DNA from: CAZRAL01 sp964598005 | GTDB taxonomy: Bacteria > Pseudomonadota > Gammaproteobacteria > Burkholderiales > Usitatibacteraceae | Reading direction: 5' to 3' | Assembly (NCBI GenBank): GCA_964598005.1 | Contig: CAZRAL010000024.1 | Coordinates: 1 to 35,511, forward strand | Length of the DNA: 35,511 bases | Shown here: in pieces, positions 1 to 8,484 of the stretch | How the letters are laid out: every line of letters begins with the position of its first letter | How positions within the stretch are numbered: the first letter of the stretch is position 1 | Made by a program: the position numbers and the translations under genes | The notes under the pieces: model-generated | Told to the model about the DNA's origin: nothing | Database searches by the model: none | Seen by the model: the letters and a program-made list of their open reading frames with translations, nothing else

Positions 1-274
1 CATGTTTCGGTAAAAATACCAGATTCATGGTGTCCGTTTTAACGAGCCTCTTCCAGTTTGGTTTTACTGGAGAAGATTCGGAGTCTGGCCCCTTGAAGTC
101 GATTGTAAAAGCTTGTTTATCACTGATGGAAATTGAAGACACGGTTAGTTTTGGAAAATCCGCAGCGTAGAATAACTGGACATTTCCCCCGCTTTTATCG
201 ACGGCCCAAGATACTGCCCAAGCATGGGCATCGCCGGGGATTGTATATATAAGAAGATTGAAATTATTGCGCAT
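1..274 (-). CDS. Partial gene, N-terminus resembling MvdC/MvdD-type ATP-grasp peptide maturases
   Basis: An open frame starts at an ATG (272-274, minus strand) and runs off the left edge after 91 codons without a stop. The visible protein begins MRNNFNLLIYTIPGDAHAWA and continues with a VxLFYAADFP segment and a later WKRL. A short beta strand, a D-x-HAxAV helix and a DFP strand are the pattern of the pre-ATP-grasp domain of MvdC/MvdD-like ATP-grasp enzymes, which make ester or amide links in ribosomal peptides. The ATP-grasp core lies outside the window, so the call is by resemblance only. The gene is divergent from the lipoprotein gene at 450, with an AT-rich spacer between them. It could instead be an unrelated hypothetical protein. 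Confidence 0.5.
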   Translation of the reverse strand, partial: MRNNFNLLIYTIPGDAHAWAVSWAVDKSGGNVQLFYAADFPKLTVSSISISDKQAFTIDFKGPDSESSPVKPNWKRLVKTDTMNLVFLPKH

Positions 275-449
275 AATAAAAGCATCATAAAATTAAATAT
301 TAACAATTGTGTATGATATTCAATTTATTAACTTAATTAAACATCAAATGCTAAAATTCTCGTATAAATATGGAGTGCCCTCGCGCTGCAATTTATGCAT
401 GTTGGTCGAATGCAAATATCGCTACGCGATTGAATCCGCGTCGGTGTCA
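275..449. promoter_or_regulatory. AT-rich divergent intergenic region
   Basis: This spacer between two divergent genes is much richer in A and T than the rest of the window, with runs such as TTAATTAA and TATGATATT. It must hold promoters for both flanking genes. A TATGAT around 312-317 could be a -10 element for the lipoprotein gene, but no convincing -35 was fixed. No conserved operator was recognised. Confidence 0.3.
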
Positions 450-1055
450 ATGAGCCAAATTCTGAAATCCTTAGTCGCTGCTTCATTGGTATTTCTTGCG
501 GCGTGTCAAGCGGTGCCTGTCGTTGAAAAAGCTGAATCCGATACGGCTGACATATGTGCGAGCGCCGATAATGATGAAATCAGAGTCCTGTTTTTAGAGG
601 ATCAAGTTGACCGGAAAACAAAATCACAAACAGCGGCCCATTCGACAAGAGGCGCACGCGATGCCATCAGGCGAGAACGGGTAAGAGCATTGCTCAAGGA
701 AAACAAATTAAAAACATCGGTCGATTATTTTCTTGCGGGCCTTATTTTTCAACATGGAGATCTGCCGGAGGATTATCTGAAAGCAAGCGAATTGGCAAAA
801 AAAGCCGTTGACCTGTCCTCTTCGAACAAGAGCGCAAAATGGCTCATTGCCGCATCGACGGATCGATATTTGCTTTCAACCGGAAAGCCTCAATGGTATG
901 GCACGCAGTTTCACAAGGTAAATGGTGTTTTTGAATTGCAGTCATTGGATGCAAATGCAGTAACCGACGAACAGCGAAAAGAGTTGAATGTCCCGACATT
1001 GGCGGAAATGGCGGAACAATTGAAGGATATGAACGATAAGACGAGTTCAAAATAG
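450..1055 (+). CDS. Predicted lipoprotein with DUF6624-like C-terminus
   Basis: The frame is open from 309, but the ATG at 450 gives a clean lipoprotein signal peptide: MSQILK, a hydrophobic stretch, then the lipobox LAAC with the lipidated cysteine near residue 19. The mature protein (about 180 aa) starts with a charged, low-complexity segment. It ends with a helical domain containing AxxxDRYLLSTGKPQWYGTQF and a later VTDEQRKELNVP. The KPQ-YGTQ and (D)E-R-xLxVP pattern resembles the DUF6624 family of unknown function; a Sel1-like helix pair (EDYLKASELAKKAV) precedes it. It is expected to sit in the envelope. No good Shine-Dalgarno sequence is seen. The base composition is AT-rich compared with the genes that follow, which hints at a different origin. 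Confidence 0.6.
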   Translation: MSQILKSLVAASLVFLAACQAVPVVEKAESDTADICASADNDEIRVLFLEDQVDRKTKSQTAAHSTRGARDAIRRERVRALLKENKLKTSVDYFLAGLIFQHGDLPEDYLKASELAKKAVDLSSSNKSAKWLIAASTDRYLLSTGKPQWYGTQFHKVNGVFELQSLDANAVTDEQRKELNVPTLAEMAEQLKDMNDKTSSK

Positions 1056-1218
1056 GTTTGAGACGTAAGCCGAATGTATAGCCAGATCGGCCTACATAAA
1101 GGGGGCAGCGCCAGCGATATGGCTGGAGTTAGAGGACGGCACCAAGCAAGCGTTTGCGAGTTGCGCTATGCTTTCTCGGTTGAACCATTCCAATACAAAA
1201 AAACATCCGGGAGTTCAT

Positions 1219-1566
1219 ATGAACCGAAACCACACACGCAATGGCTTGATCGTTGGGGCTATTTTTGCCTTACCTGTTGTCGCCCAAACCACACCGCCCG
1301 CTCCCCCCGCCTTTGCCGCGCCCAATCTCACGCCCCCAGGCGTTCGTAGCATGGCGGCCAACTGCGCAGCCTGCCATGGCACGAATGGTCATAGTGTTGG
1401 TGGGGAGATTCCTGGCCTTGCCGGGCGCGACAAGGAATACTTCATTACACAGATGAAAAGTTTCAAGGAAGGTAAGCGCGAAGCAACGCTGATGCATCAG
1501 ATCGCCAAAGGTTACAGCGATGCGGAAATCGTTGCCTTGGCGGATTACTTTTCTGTACAAAAATAA
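1219..1566 (+). CDS. fccA: Monohaem c-type cytochrome, flavocytochrome c sulfide dehydrogenase subunit
   Basis: A 115-aa periplasmic cytochrome. The start at 1219 is chosen because GGGAG (1209-1213) lies 5 nt upstream and it gives a normal Sec signal peptide (residues 1 to about 33, ending near AFA). The haem-binding motif CAACH is at residues 49-53, and Met92 in TLMHQIAKGYSDAEI is the likely distal ligand, a class I c553-like fold. In flavocytochrome c sulfide dehydrogenase this subunit takes electrons from the FAD subunit. It is monohaem, like the Chlorobium form, whereas the Allochromatium subunit is dihaem. It lies 15 bp upstream of fccB, which supports the role. As a small generic cytochrome its identity rests mainly on that neighbour. 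Confidence 0.82.
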   Translation: MNRNHTRNGLIVGAIFALPVVAQTTPPAPPAFAAPNLTPPGVRSMAANCAACHGTNGHSVGGEIPGLAGRDKEYFITQMKSFKEGKREATLMHQIAKGYSDAEIVALADYFSVQK

Positions 1567-1581
1567 AAGGGAAGACATCAC

Positions 1582-2847
1582 ATGAAAACCAATCGCCGGG
1601 AATTTTTGAAAACAGCAGGTGCCCTAGGCGTACTCGCTGGGGTTGCTGGTTGCGCGACTTTGAAAAGCAGCGGTCCGCGCGTGGTGGTGATCGGCGGCGG
1701 CTACGGCGGCGCAACCGCCGCCAAATACATTCGCATGTGGGCGCCCCATACCGAAGTTATTCTGGTTGAGCGTAATCCGCAGTTTATTTCTTGCCCGCTA
1801 TCGAATCTGGTTCTGGGCGGTTCGCAAGCTCTTGCAGATATAACGATGGGTTATGACGCACTCCAGAAAAAGCACGGTGTACAGGTCGTGCACGATGAAG
1901 CGCTGGCAGTTGATGCTGCGACCAAAACAGTACGGCTGGCCCGCGCAGGATCGATAGCCTTTGATCGCCTTATTCTCTCTCCGGGTGTGGATTTCATGTA
2001 TGAATTATTGCCCGGGCTCAATAATGAAGCGGCTCAAAAGAAGGTCCTGCATGCCTGGAAAGCCGGGCCACAAACGCTTGCATTGCGCAAGCAACTGGAA
2101 GCGATGCCCGACGGTGGTGTGGTCGCGGTTGCCATTCCCGAAGCGCCATATCGTTGTCCGCCTGGCCCATATGAACGCGCTTGCCAGATCGCCAGTTATT
2201 TCAAAAAGGCCAAACCCAAATCGAAGGTGCTGATTCTCGATGCCAACATGGATGTGACCTCCAAGCCGGCTTTATTCAAAAAAACCTGGGCGGAAATGTA
2301 TGGCGGCATGGTGGAATACCGACCCAACAGTAAACTGGTCGATGTCGATGTCAATACGATGATCGCCAAACTGGAGCTGGAAGATGTCAAGGTCGATGTA
2401 CTCAACGCGCTACCGCCCATGAAAGCGGGCGCGATCGCCAATCCCTTCATCACGGCTAATAAGCGCTGGTGCGAAATCGATTGGTTGACCTACGAAGCCA
2501 AAAATGCGCCCAGCGTGCATTTGCTGGGCGATGCTCTGCAGATTGCGCCGCTGATGCCAAAATCCGGCCACATGGCCAATGCCCACGGCAAGGCTTGCGC
2601 CGCGGCCGTGGTGGCGTTATTGAATGGCGAGCAGCCTAACCCCTCACCTACATTGACCAATACCTGTTACAGCTTTGTTTCCGCCGACAAGGTGATTCAC
2701 GTGGCCTCGGTGCATAAATACGACGAAAAAGACCGGACGATGAAAACCGTGCCCGGATCAGGTGGTGTATCGGTTGGCGCCAATGAACTGGAAGCGCAGT
2801 ACGCGATGACTTGGGCGAAGAATATTTGGGCGGACGCGCTAGGGTAA
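1582..2847 (+). CDS. fccB: Flavocytochrome c sulfide dehydrogenase, FAD subunit
   Basis: A 421-aa flavoprotein that oxidises sulfide to sulfur or polysulfide in the periplasm and passes electrons to the cytochrome subunit. It has a Tat signal (NRREFLK, residues 4-10), a Rossmann FAD motif (VVVIGGGYGGATAA, about 34-47) and the C-terminal FCSD flavin-binding domain. By alignment from memory with the Allochromatium protein, Cys71 in FISCPLSN matches the cysteine that carries covalent FAD. Cys192 (YRCPPGPYERA) and Cys362 (NTCYS) match the redox-active disulfide. All key residues are therefore present. Length is normal for the family. AGGGAAGACATCAC precedes the ATG, with GGGAAG as a plausible ribosome-binding site. 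It is cotranscribed with the cytochrome upstream. Confidence 0.92.
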   Translation: MKTNRREFLKTAGALGVLAGVAGCATLKSSGPRVVVIGGGYGGATAAKYIRMWAPHTEVILVERNPQFISCPLSNLVLGGSQALADITMGYDALQKKHGVQVVHDEALAVDAATKTVRLARAGSIAFDRLILSPGVDFMYELLPGLNNEAAQKKVLHAWKAGPQTLALRKQLEAMPDGGVVAVAIPEAPYRCPPGPYERACQIASYFKKAKPKSKVLILDANMDVTSKPALFKKTWAEMYGGMVEYRPNSKLVDVDVNTMIAKLELEDVKVDVLNALPPMKAGAIANPFITANKRWCEIDWLTYEAKNAPSVHLLGDALQIAPLMPKSGHMANAHGKACAAAVVALLNGEQPNPSPTLTNTCYSFVSADKVIHVASVHKYDEKDRTMKTVPGSGGVSVGANELEAQYAMTWAKNIWADALG

Positions 2848-2895
2848 GTACACTTTTAAAATCAAATAATGGTCTGACTAAAAACGAAGGCCAGT

Positions 2896-3480
2896 TTATT
2901 TTTCCTTGAGCGAAGAGGGAGTCAATAGCCAGACTGGGAGGAAGGCATCGTTGATCAAGGCGGTCAGAATATGGTCGCGCCACGCACCGTCGACATAAAG
3001 ATAGTTCTTTGCGAAGCCTTCGATATGAAACCCTAATCGGGCCAATAATCTGCCACTGCGTATATTTTCGGGCCGGTAATTGGCTGCTATGCGATGCAGC
3101 TGTTGTTCTTCGAACATGTAGCGAATGGCCGCGCGTAGCGCTTCGGTCATGTAGCCCTGGCCTTCGAATTGGTGATCGAGTTGATAGCCCAGCGTACAAG
3201 AACAAAATGGCCCGCGAAAAATCTGTGAAAAGCCGATGGTGCCAACCAGTCGAGATGGTTGATGAGGTTCAAACAGCCAAAAACGAACCTGTGTTCCCTT
3301 TTCAAATAGCTCATGAATCTCGGCAATTTGTCGCTCCCAGTAGGCATGCGTGTATAACCCTGGTGGTTCAGGCGGATTCCACGGTTGGAGGTGGGTACGA
3401 TTATTCTCCAGGTAATACAGCACCGCCGGGATGTGTTCTCTGCGTGGTAAAGTGAGCAGCAGGCGTTGGGTATCAAGCAT
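2896..3480 (-). CDS. GNAT N-acetyltransferase, RimJ/RimL-like
   Basis: A 194-aa GNAT acetyltransferase of the RimJ/RimL group, which acetylates N-terminal amino groups of ribosomal or other proteins using acetyl-CoA. The opening LDTQRLLLTLPRREH, the central LVGTIGFSQI strand, the acetyl-CoA loop QFEGQGYMTEALRAA (a Q-x-x-G-x-G/A-type motif) and the C-terminal NxRSGRLLARLGFHIEG are all typical. The first ATG is at 3480; a TTG nine bases upstream is less likely. It is divergent from the small secreted protein at 3511 with only 30 bp between starts, so the two promoters must overlap the neighbouring genes. The specific substrate cannot be read from sequence. Confidence 0.85.
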   Translation of the reverse strand: MLDTQRLLLTLPRREHIPAVLYYLENNRTHLQPWNPPEPPGLYTHAYWERQIAEIHELFEKGTQVRFWLFEPHQPSRLVGTIGFSQIFRGPFCSCTLGYQLDHQFEGQGYMTEALRAAIRYMFEEQQLHRIAANYRPENIRSGRLLARLGFHIEGFAKNYLYVDGAWRDHILTALINDAFLPVWLLTPSSLKEK

Positions 3481-3510
3481 GTTCAGCAATTCAAACAGGA
3501 GAAATAAAAC

Positions 3511-3960
3511 ATGAAATATGTGTTGATCAGTGTGGTTTTATCTCTGGCCCCGTTTAGATGGGCATCAGCAGACGAGGCCGGTAAGCTCACCTGGCTGGCC
3601 GGGCATTGGGTGCATAAAGAAGTAGGAGAAGAGGTGCAGGAAAACTGGCTAGGCCCGCAAGGCGGAATGCTCGTGGCGGTAAATCTCACCAGCAACGCAG
3701 GCAAAACCAGTTTCGAATTCATTCGTATTGCGCAAAAGGACATGCGGCTTGTCTACTTTGCCAATGTGCAAGGACAGTCAGCAACCGAATTTCCCATGAA
3801 GCAAATGGATGAGCGCTCGATTACCTTTGAAAATACGAGCCATGATTTTCCCCAACGCATCATCTATCGCCGTGAAGGCGAGCAACTGATCGCACGCGTT
3901 GAAGGAATGGTAAAAGGTACTCTGCGCAGCAAGGAATGGCGATTCAATAAAAAGAATTGA
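3511..3960 (+). CDS. Secreted DUF6265-like protein
   Basis: A 149-aa protein with a cleavable signal peptide (residues 1 to about 20, ending near ASA). The mature part has the layout of DUF6265: an opening WLAGHWVHK, then EENW-GPQGG with a glycine-rich turn, FEFIRI, and a later FENxxHDFPQRIIYRR. The fold of this family is a small lipocalin-like beta barrel of unknown ligand, and function is unknown. AGGAG at 3497-3501 lies 9 nt before the ATG. It is monocistronic and is followed by a strong hairpin terminator. Confidence 0.75.
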   Translation: MKYVLISVVLSLAPFRWASADEAGKLTWLAGHWVHKEVGEEVQENWLGPQGGMLVAVNLTSNAGKTSFEFIRIAQKDMRLVYFANVQGQSATEFPMKQMDERSITFENTSHDFPQRIIYRREGEQLIARVEGMVKGTLRSKEWRFNKKN

Positions 3961-3968
3961 TGTTGCCC

Positions 3969-4003
3969 GCGCAGGCCAGGCAATTCGACTGGCCTGCGCT
4001 TTT
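3969..4003 (+). terminator. Intrinsic terminator between convergent genes
   Basis: A perfect 11-bp stem, GCGCAGGCCAG (3969-3979) and CTGGCCTGCGC (3989-3999), encloses a 9-nt loop and is followed by TTTT. It lies 8 bp after the stop of the secreted protein. The stem could also serve the convergent qmcA gene, but the U-tract in that direction is poor. Confidence 0.8.
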
Positions 4004-4023
4004 GCGATTTCAGCTGTCCGCCG

Positions 4024-5016
4024 CTATTTCGTTGCCGAACCGGTGCGGGTTTTATCAAGTACCGTCATGGCGCTGGAAACCATGGACGCCACATCGGTAA
4101 GGTTTGAAGGAACGATCAGCGTATTGCCGGCCTTGGCCAGATGACCGAATTGTTCGATATATTTTTCAGCTATTTTCAGATTGGCCGCTTGCATACCGCC
4201 TTCTGCATTTAAAGCTGCAGCAACCTGGCGCACCGCATTGGCAGTGGCTTCGGCAACGGTGGTCACGGCAATTGCTTCCCCCTGTGCCTTATTGACGGCA
4301 CTGGTCTTCTGGCCTTCCGAGGTCAAAATGGCAGCCTGCTTTTCGCCTTCCGCCATATTAATTTCCTGCTGCTTTTGGCCTTCCGATTTTGCAATCAAGG
4401 CGCGTTTTTCGCGTTCCGCAGTAATCTGCGCCTGCATCGAACGCAGGATGGCTTCGGGTGGCGTGAGGTTCTTGATCTCGTAGCGCAACACTTTCACGCC
4501 CCAGGTGCGGCCCGCTTCGTCCAGCACGCTGACCACCTTGTAATTGATTTCTTCACGCGATTCGAAGGTTTTATCCAATTCCATTTTGCCGATTTCCGAG
4601 CGCAGGGTGGTTTGCGCCAGCTGGCTGATGGCTTGTACATAATCGCTGGAGCCGTAACTGGCCAGCTTGGGATCGACAATCTGATAATAAATAATACCGT
4701 CCACGGCCAATTGGGTATTGTCGCGGGTGATACAAACCTGCTCGGGAATATCGAGCGGCACTTCTTTCAGCATATGACGGTAGGCGACCCGATCGAAAAA
4801 CGGCACGATAAGATTCAAGCCCGGTTCCAGCGCTTTATGAAACTTGCCCAGGCGCTCCACCACCCAGGCATTTTGCTGCGGCACGATACGCACGCCTTCG
4901 ATAATGAAAACGATCACGGTGGCAAGCAGGAAAAACGGCAATGCGTAGCCGGAAAATCCCGGCGATACAGCCAACAGTGCAGTAACGATAAAAACGCCGA
5001 TCATTTTTGCAAACAT
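4024..5016 (-). CDS. qmcA: SPFH/band 7 membrane protein, QmcA/paraslipin-like
   Basis: A 330-aa member of the stomatin/prohibitin (SPFH) family. It has an N-terminal hydrophobic anchor (about residues 5-40), then the band 7 domain from VRIVPQQNAWVVERLGKF to about residue 190. A long alanine/glutamate/glutamine-rich coiled coil follows (ERE..LIAKSEGQKQQEINMAEGEKQAAI), then the paraslipin C-terminal segment (AEKYIEQFGHLAKAGNTLIVPSNL). Such proteins form large ring assemblies at the inner membrane that scaffold membrane domains and proteases. AAGGAG precedes the ATG by 7 nt. It follows nfeD by 66 bp in the same direction, the classic NfeD-SPFH pairing. Confidence 0.92.
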   Translation of the reverse strand: MFAKMIGVFIVTALLAVSPGFSGYALPFFLLATVIVFIIEGVRIVPQQNAWVVERLGKFHKALEPGLNLIVPFFDRVAYRHMLKEVPLDIPEQVCITRDNTQLAVDGIIYYQIVDPKLASYGSSDYVQAISQLAQTTLRSEIGKMELDKTFESREEINYKVVSVLDEAGRTWGVKVLRYEIKNLTPPEAILRSMQAQITAEREKRALIAKSEGQKQQEINMAEGEKQAAILTSEGQKTSAVNKAQGEAIAVTTVAEATANAVRQVAAALNAEGGMQAANLKIAEKYIEQFGHLAKAGNTLIVPSNLTDVASMVSSAMTVLDKTRTGSATK

Positions 5017-5082
5017 AGTAAGCTCCTTTAAAGGCTTTTTGATTTGAAATTTATCGCGAAAAAATCAGCCATGTCTAAACGG

Positions 5083-5508
5083 TTAGTGAGTCGTTTTGCT
5101 GCCGACCAACAGCATCCCGCCTTCCTGGCCGTGAATATAAAGCGTGTCCTGCAAAGATGAAGCATGATCGAGCTTTGCATCCCATTGTGTACCACGGTAG
5201 CGAACTCGTGCCGTATGCGCAGCTTCGTTGATCCATTGTTCGAATACAACGCTTTGACCAATATCGATATTATTGGAGGCAGTACGGGATTTTTGATGGG
5301 TTTTCCACCATTGTTGCACCGAATAAATGCCAACCAAAGCAACGATGCTGGCCACAATCACCTGCAACCAAAACTCGGCACCGAAAAAAGCCACCGCAGC
5401 GCCCGCCAGCGCGGCGATGCCCAGCACCAGAAGATAAAACGTGCCCGTCATCAACTCGACGATAATCAAGGTGAAGCCGACAATGGCCCAAAGCAGATAA
5501 CTTGACAT
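5083..5508 (-). CDS. NfeD family membrane protein
   Basis: A 141-aa short NfeD protein (YbbJ type) with three or so membrane segments in residues 4-70 and a C-terminal OB-fold domain (VVFEQWINEAAHTARVRYRGTQWDAK). NfeD proteins partner with SPFH proteins, and the SPFH gene follows directly. AAAAGGAA precedes the ATG. The short form lacks the serine-protease domain found in long NfeD proteins. Its exact role is unknown in the family. Confidence 0.88.
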   Translation of the reverse strand: MSSYLLWAIVGFTLIIVELMTGTFYLLVLGIAALAGAAVAFFGAEFWLQVIVASIVALVGIYSVQQWWKTHQKSRTASNNIDIGQSVVFEQWINEAAHTARVRYRGTQWDAKLDHASSLQDTLYIHGQEGGMLLVGSKTTH

Positions 5509-5638
5509 CGATTGTTCCTTTTCAGAAATTGTCCGATCAAACCGAACGACACATTATGATAACAAGATTGCCATTATTGTTTGCTCGCCATTCAGCAGTA
5601 TTATTCAGCCGAGCAAACGCCATTGTACATTTCTATTT

Positions 5639-7324
5639 TCAGGCGACCTGCTCCAACACCAGCTGCAACGATTCGATTCCCCTGAATTCATTGCTGGTCA
5701 AGCGGAAAACAGTGTCGATGTTTTCAGGAAGAAGATCAGGCGACCCAAACCGCATGGCTTCAAATCGGGCTTCACCTATGGCCACCTGCAATTTGAGATG
5801 TTTTTCTCCCACTACCCGTTGGCTGAGTACGCGAAAGCGGCCGGAAAAAGCGGGGGGCGGAAAGGCCTGGCCCCACACATGGCGTTCCAGTTGGTGGGCC
5901 AATTCGAGGTTTATTTCCAGAGGGCTGAGCTCGCCATCGGTTTCGATACGCTCGTGAAGATCCGAGGGCGATAATTGCTGCCTTACTGTATCTTCGAAAG
6001 CCTGAATGAACGCGGGTAAGGCTGCTTCCGGGAGCGAGAGTCCGGCAGCCATGGCGTGCCCGCCAAATCGAGAAATCAAACCGGGATAACGTTTGGTGAC
6101 CAGATCGAGCGCATCACGTAAATGCAGTGCGTTGATCGAACGCCCCGATCCCTTGATTTCACCTTGGCTGGCCGGTGCAAAGACGATGGCGGGCCGGTGA
6201 TACTTTTCGCGCAGGCGCGAGGCCAGGATGCCAATGACTCCTTGATGCCAGGCGGAATCGAACAGACAAATTGAAAAGCAGCCAGTCACGTCAACTTCCT
6301 CCAATTGCACAACCGCATCCTGTTGCATTGCGGATTCGATCTCACGGCGTTCGCGATTGAGTTGATCGAGTTGCAGCGCCAAACGTTGTGCGGTGCTGGC
6401 ATCCTTGGCCAGCAGACAGGCAATGCCCAGCGACATATCGGTCAGACGTCCCGCTGCATTCAAGCGAGGACCCACAAAAAAGCCAAGATCGCTGCTACTG
6501 ACGCGCGCCGGATCCCGGCCAGCAATTTGCAACAACGCCGCGATGCCCGGAGAGGCGCGCCCCGCGCGGATGCGCGCCAATCCTTGCTCGACGAGAATGC
6601 GATTGTTACGATCAAGGCGCACTACATCAGCAACCGTGCCCAGCGCGACCAAATCAAGAAGCGACGCCAGATTAGGCTCAGGTTGTAGGGCGAATGCATT
6701 TCTTTTGCGCAATTCTGCGCGCAGAGCCAGCATCAGATAAAAAATAACGCCCACTCCCGCCAGATTTTTACTGGCAAAAGTGCACCCTGGTTGATTGGGA
6801 TTGACGATGCCGGCTGCCTCAGGCAAATGTTCACCGGGCAAATGGTGGTCGGTAATCAGCACGCGCATACCGAGCCGATTGGCTTCCACCACGCCTTCCA
6901 CGCTGGCGATGCCGTTATCGACCGTGATCAACCAATCCGGGTGCTGTTGCGCAGCGAGCTGCACAATTTCCGGTGTCAGCCCATAGCCATACTCAAAACG
7001 ATTGGGAATCAGAAAATCGACCACGGCTCCCATGGCCGAAAGCGCGCGCATTGCCACCGCGCAAGCTGTGGCGCCATCGGCATCGTAATCGGCGATGATC
7101 AGTAATTTCTGCTTCGCAGCGATGGCATCAGCCAGCAAACGCGCCGCATGATCAGCGTGGGTGAGCGTTTCGGGTGGCAACAATGCGGAAAATTCGTACT
7201 GCAACTCTGCGGGATGAGTAATGCCGCGCGCCGCATACAAACGCGCGAGGCGCGACTCGATGCCTGCTTGGATCAAACGGGCATAAGCCGCTTGATCGAT
7301 ATGACGTTGAACAATCTCAGGCAT
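5639..7324 (-). CDS. recJ: Single-stranded-DNA-specific exonuclease RecJ
   Basis: A 561-aa 5'-3' single-strand exonuclease of recombination and mismatch repair. DHH-family metal motifs are present: DYDADG (79-84), VDNG (135-138) and TDHH (158-161). The DHHA1 domain with GxGRSxNALHLRDAL and RFGGHAMAAGLS, then the OB domain, follow. The start at 7324 is preferred to upstream codons because it gives the normal family N-terminus and an 8-nt overlap with the stop of the upstream gene (ATGCCTGA), typical of translational coupling. Length is normal. It forms an operon with rpfE. Confidence 0.96.
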   Translation of the reverse strand: MPEIVQRHIDQAAYARLIQAGIESRLARLYAARGITHPAELQYEFSALLPPETLTHADHAARLLADAIAAKQKLLIIADYDADGATACAVAMRALSAMGAVVDFLIPNRFEYGYGLTPEIVQLAAQQHPDWLITVDNGIASVEGVVEANRLGMRVLITDHHLPGEHLPEAAGIVNPNQPGCTFASKNLAGVGVIFYLMLALRAELRKRNAFALQPEPNLASLLDLVALGTVADVVRLDRNNRILVEQGLARIRAGRASPGIAALLQIAGRDPARVSSSDLGFFVGPRLNAAGRLTDMSLGIACLLAKDASTAQRLALQLDQLNRERREIESAMQQDAVVQLEEVDVTGCFSICLFDSAWHQGVIGILASRLREKYHRPAIVFAPASQGEIKGSGRSINALHLRDALDLVTKRYPGLISRFGGHAMAAGLSLPEAALPAFIQAFEDTVRQQLSPSDLHERIETDGELSPLEINLELAHQLERHVWGQAFPPPAFSGRFRVLSQRVVGEKHLKLQVAIGEARFEAMRFGSPDLLPENIDTVFRLTSNEFRGIESLQLVLEQVA

Positions 7325-8366
7325 GATCGTGTGGCAATGATCGCCGCCAAAAGCGCCATAGATGGTTGCGTTTGATCGTAGTGCACCAAGTTTGCGAACC
7401 GGTGGGCAGGTGTAATTCAAGCTGGGTGAGAATACCTGACTTTAGTGTGGCTTGAGCAGGAGAAAACCAGCGGGTTTCTGTATCGGCGCATGCCGCAACC
7501 CAGGTGCGTTCGTCGGCGCTGCGCCAGGCGTGGGCAGTGTTATCCAGCACCACCAGTACGGAAGATGAAGGCGAGAAGGCTGGAGAAAGTCGCAGCAGAT
7601 CAGGCAAATTGTTTGGCACGGGCTGCACCTCAAGCTGCATCTGTCTGGCAAGGCCACGGGCCAGCGTATTATCAGCGTAGATGGTGGAAAAAGAAGGTGC
7701 CTGAAGATTTGCGGCATTGGCGCTTCCCTCACCCCAAAACCATATGCCATTGACGGGTTGTTTTCCTGTTGCTTCGCGTGCCCGATTGACCGGATGATCG
7801 TGCAGCAACATCTGCATTTCGTTAGTCAGGCATTTCCAGTCCAGCGCGCCTTGCGATACGGGTAATGATTCGAGGATCGAGCGGCCCTCGATTTGCCAAA
7901 CGGGGACAGTACGAGGTGTAATCGCTTGTTCTACCTGCATATACCAGCGTTCGGGTGAAGCCGAAAAAATACGTAGTGAATGAGCCGCATATTCAATCTT
8001 GAGATGATGATTCAACGTCTCAATCAGCGCACCAGCTTCATCGGGTGTAATCGCCAGCTTATCGGCACCATGAAGCTGAATGTGATCACGCATGACCTGC
8101 AGAGATACGGGATCGGCGCGCAACCAGGTATGTGATTCAGAATCGATTCCTTCGCCGTGCAGGCTCACCGCGGCGATGGGGAAAGAAATTGGCGTTGTTA
8201 CACCAAAGATTTGCAGAAGCGTTTCTTCCAAGTTATGGCTTGCTTTATGGTGTGTATTGCCTTTGGCAAGCAACCTATGCAGAGCAGGGAATGACGGGCA
8301 GGAAAGAGAAAAATGGCCCTCCATATCGGGTAGCGGCAGATCGGGAACCAGTAGAGTAAGGCGCAT
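7317..8366 (-). CDS. rpfE: RpfE-like protein encoded upstream of recJ
   Basis: A 349-aa protein starting MRLTLLVPDLPLPD. It resembles the conserved beta- and gammaproteobacterial family annotated as RpfE-type regulatory protein or phosphoglycerate-mutase-like protein, which sits beside recJ in Xanthomonas and relatives. Recognisable parts are the N-terminal LVPDL strand, PVNRAREATGKQPVNGIWFWGEG (a conserved central block) and a C-terminal FWRRSLP-like end. No signal peptide or membrane helix is seen. Biochemical function is not established. The stop overlaps recJ by 8 nt. Its ribosome-binding site, AGAGG six bases before the ATG, lies inside a remnant of repeat R1. Confidence 0.78.
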   Translation of the reverse strand: MRLTLLVPDLPLPDMEGHFSLSCPSFPALHRLLAKGNTHHKASHNLEETLLQIFGVTTPISFPIAAVSLHGEGIDSESHTWLRADPVSLQVMRDHIQLHGADKLAITPDEAGALIETLNHHLKIEYAAHSLRIFSASPERWYMQVEQAITPRTVPVWQIEGRSILESLPVSQGALDWKCLTNEMQMLLHDHPVNRAREATGKQPVNGIWFWGEGSANAANLQAPSFSTIYADNTLARGLARQMQLEVQPVPNNLPDLLRLSPAFSPSSSVLVVLDNTAHAWRSADERTWVAACADTETRWFSPAQATLKSGILTQLELHLPTGSQTWCTTIKRNHLWRFWRRSLPHDHA

Positions 8367-8370
8367 AAAA

Positions 8371-8383
8371 AACCTCTGATTAA
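8371..8383. repeat. R1 repeat end at the rpfE ribosome-binding site
   Basis: AACCTCTGATTAA matches the R1 terminal repeat seen at 11905 and 13441, without the leading GG. On the minus strand it reads TTAATCAGAGGTT and supplies AGAGG six bases before the rpfE ATG. It may be a decayed element end or a chance match; identity with the other copies over 13 bases favours the former. Confidence 0.5.
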
Positions 8384-8484
8384 AGCCTTCATGACCCTAC
8401 TAATTTATAGGCCCATTGAATTTTATCATCGCAGTCTTACCCATTCCGTGGCACACTGCGCATTTTTAACGGACACGAACCGCT

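Noticed and set aside
1074..1349. A 91-codon plus-strand frame before and over fccA
   Set aside because: It overlaps the cytochrome gene in another frame, has no family features and would displace the well-supported start at 1219.
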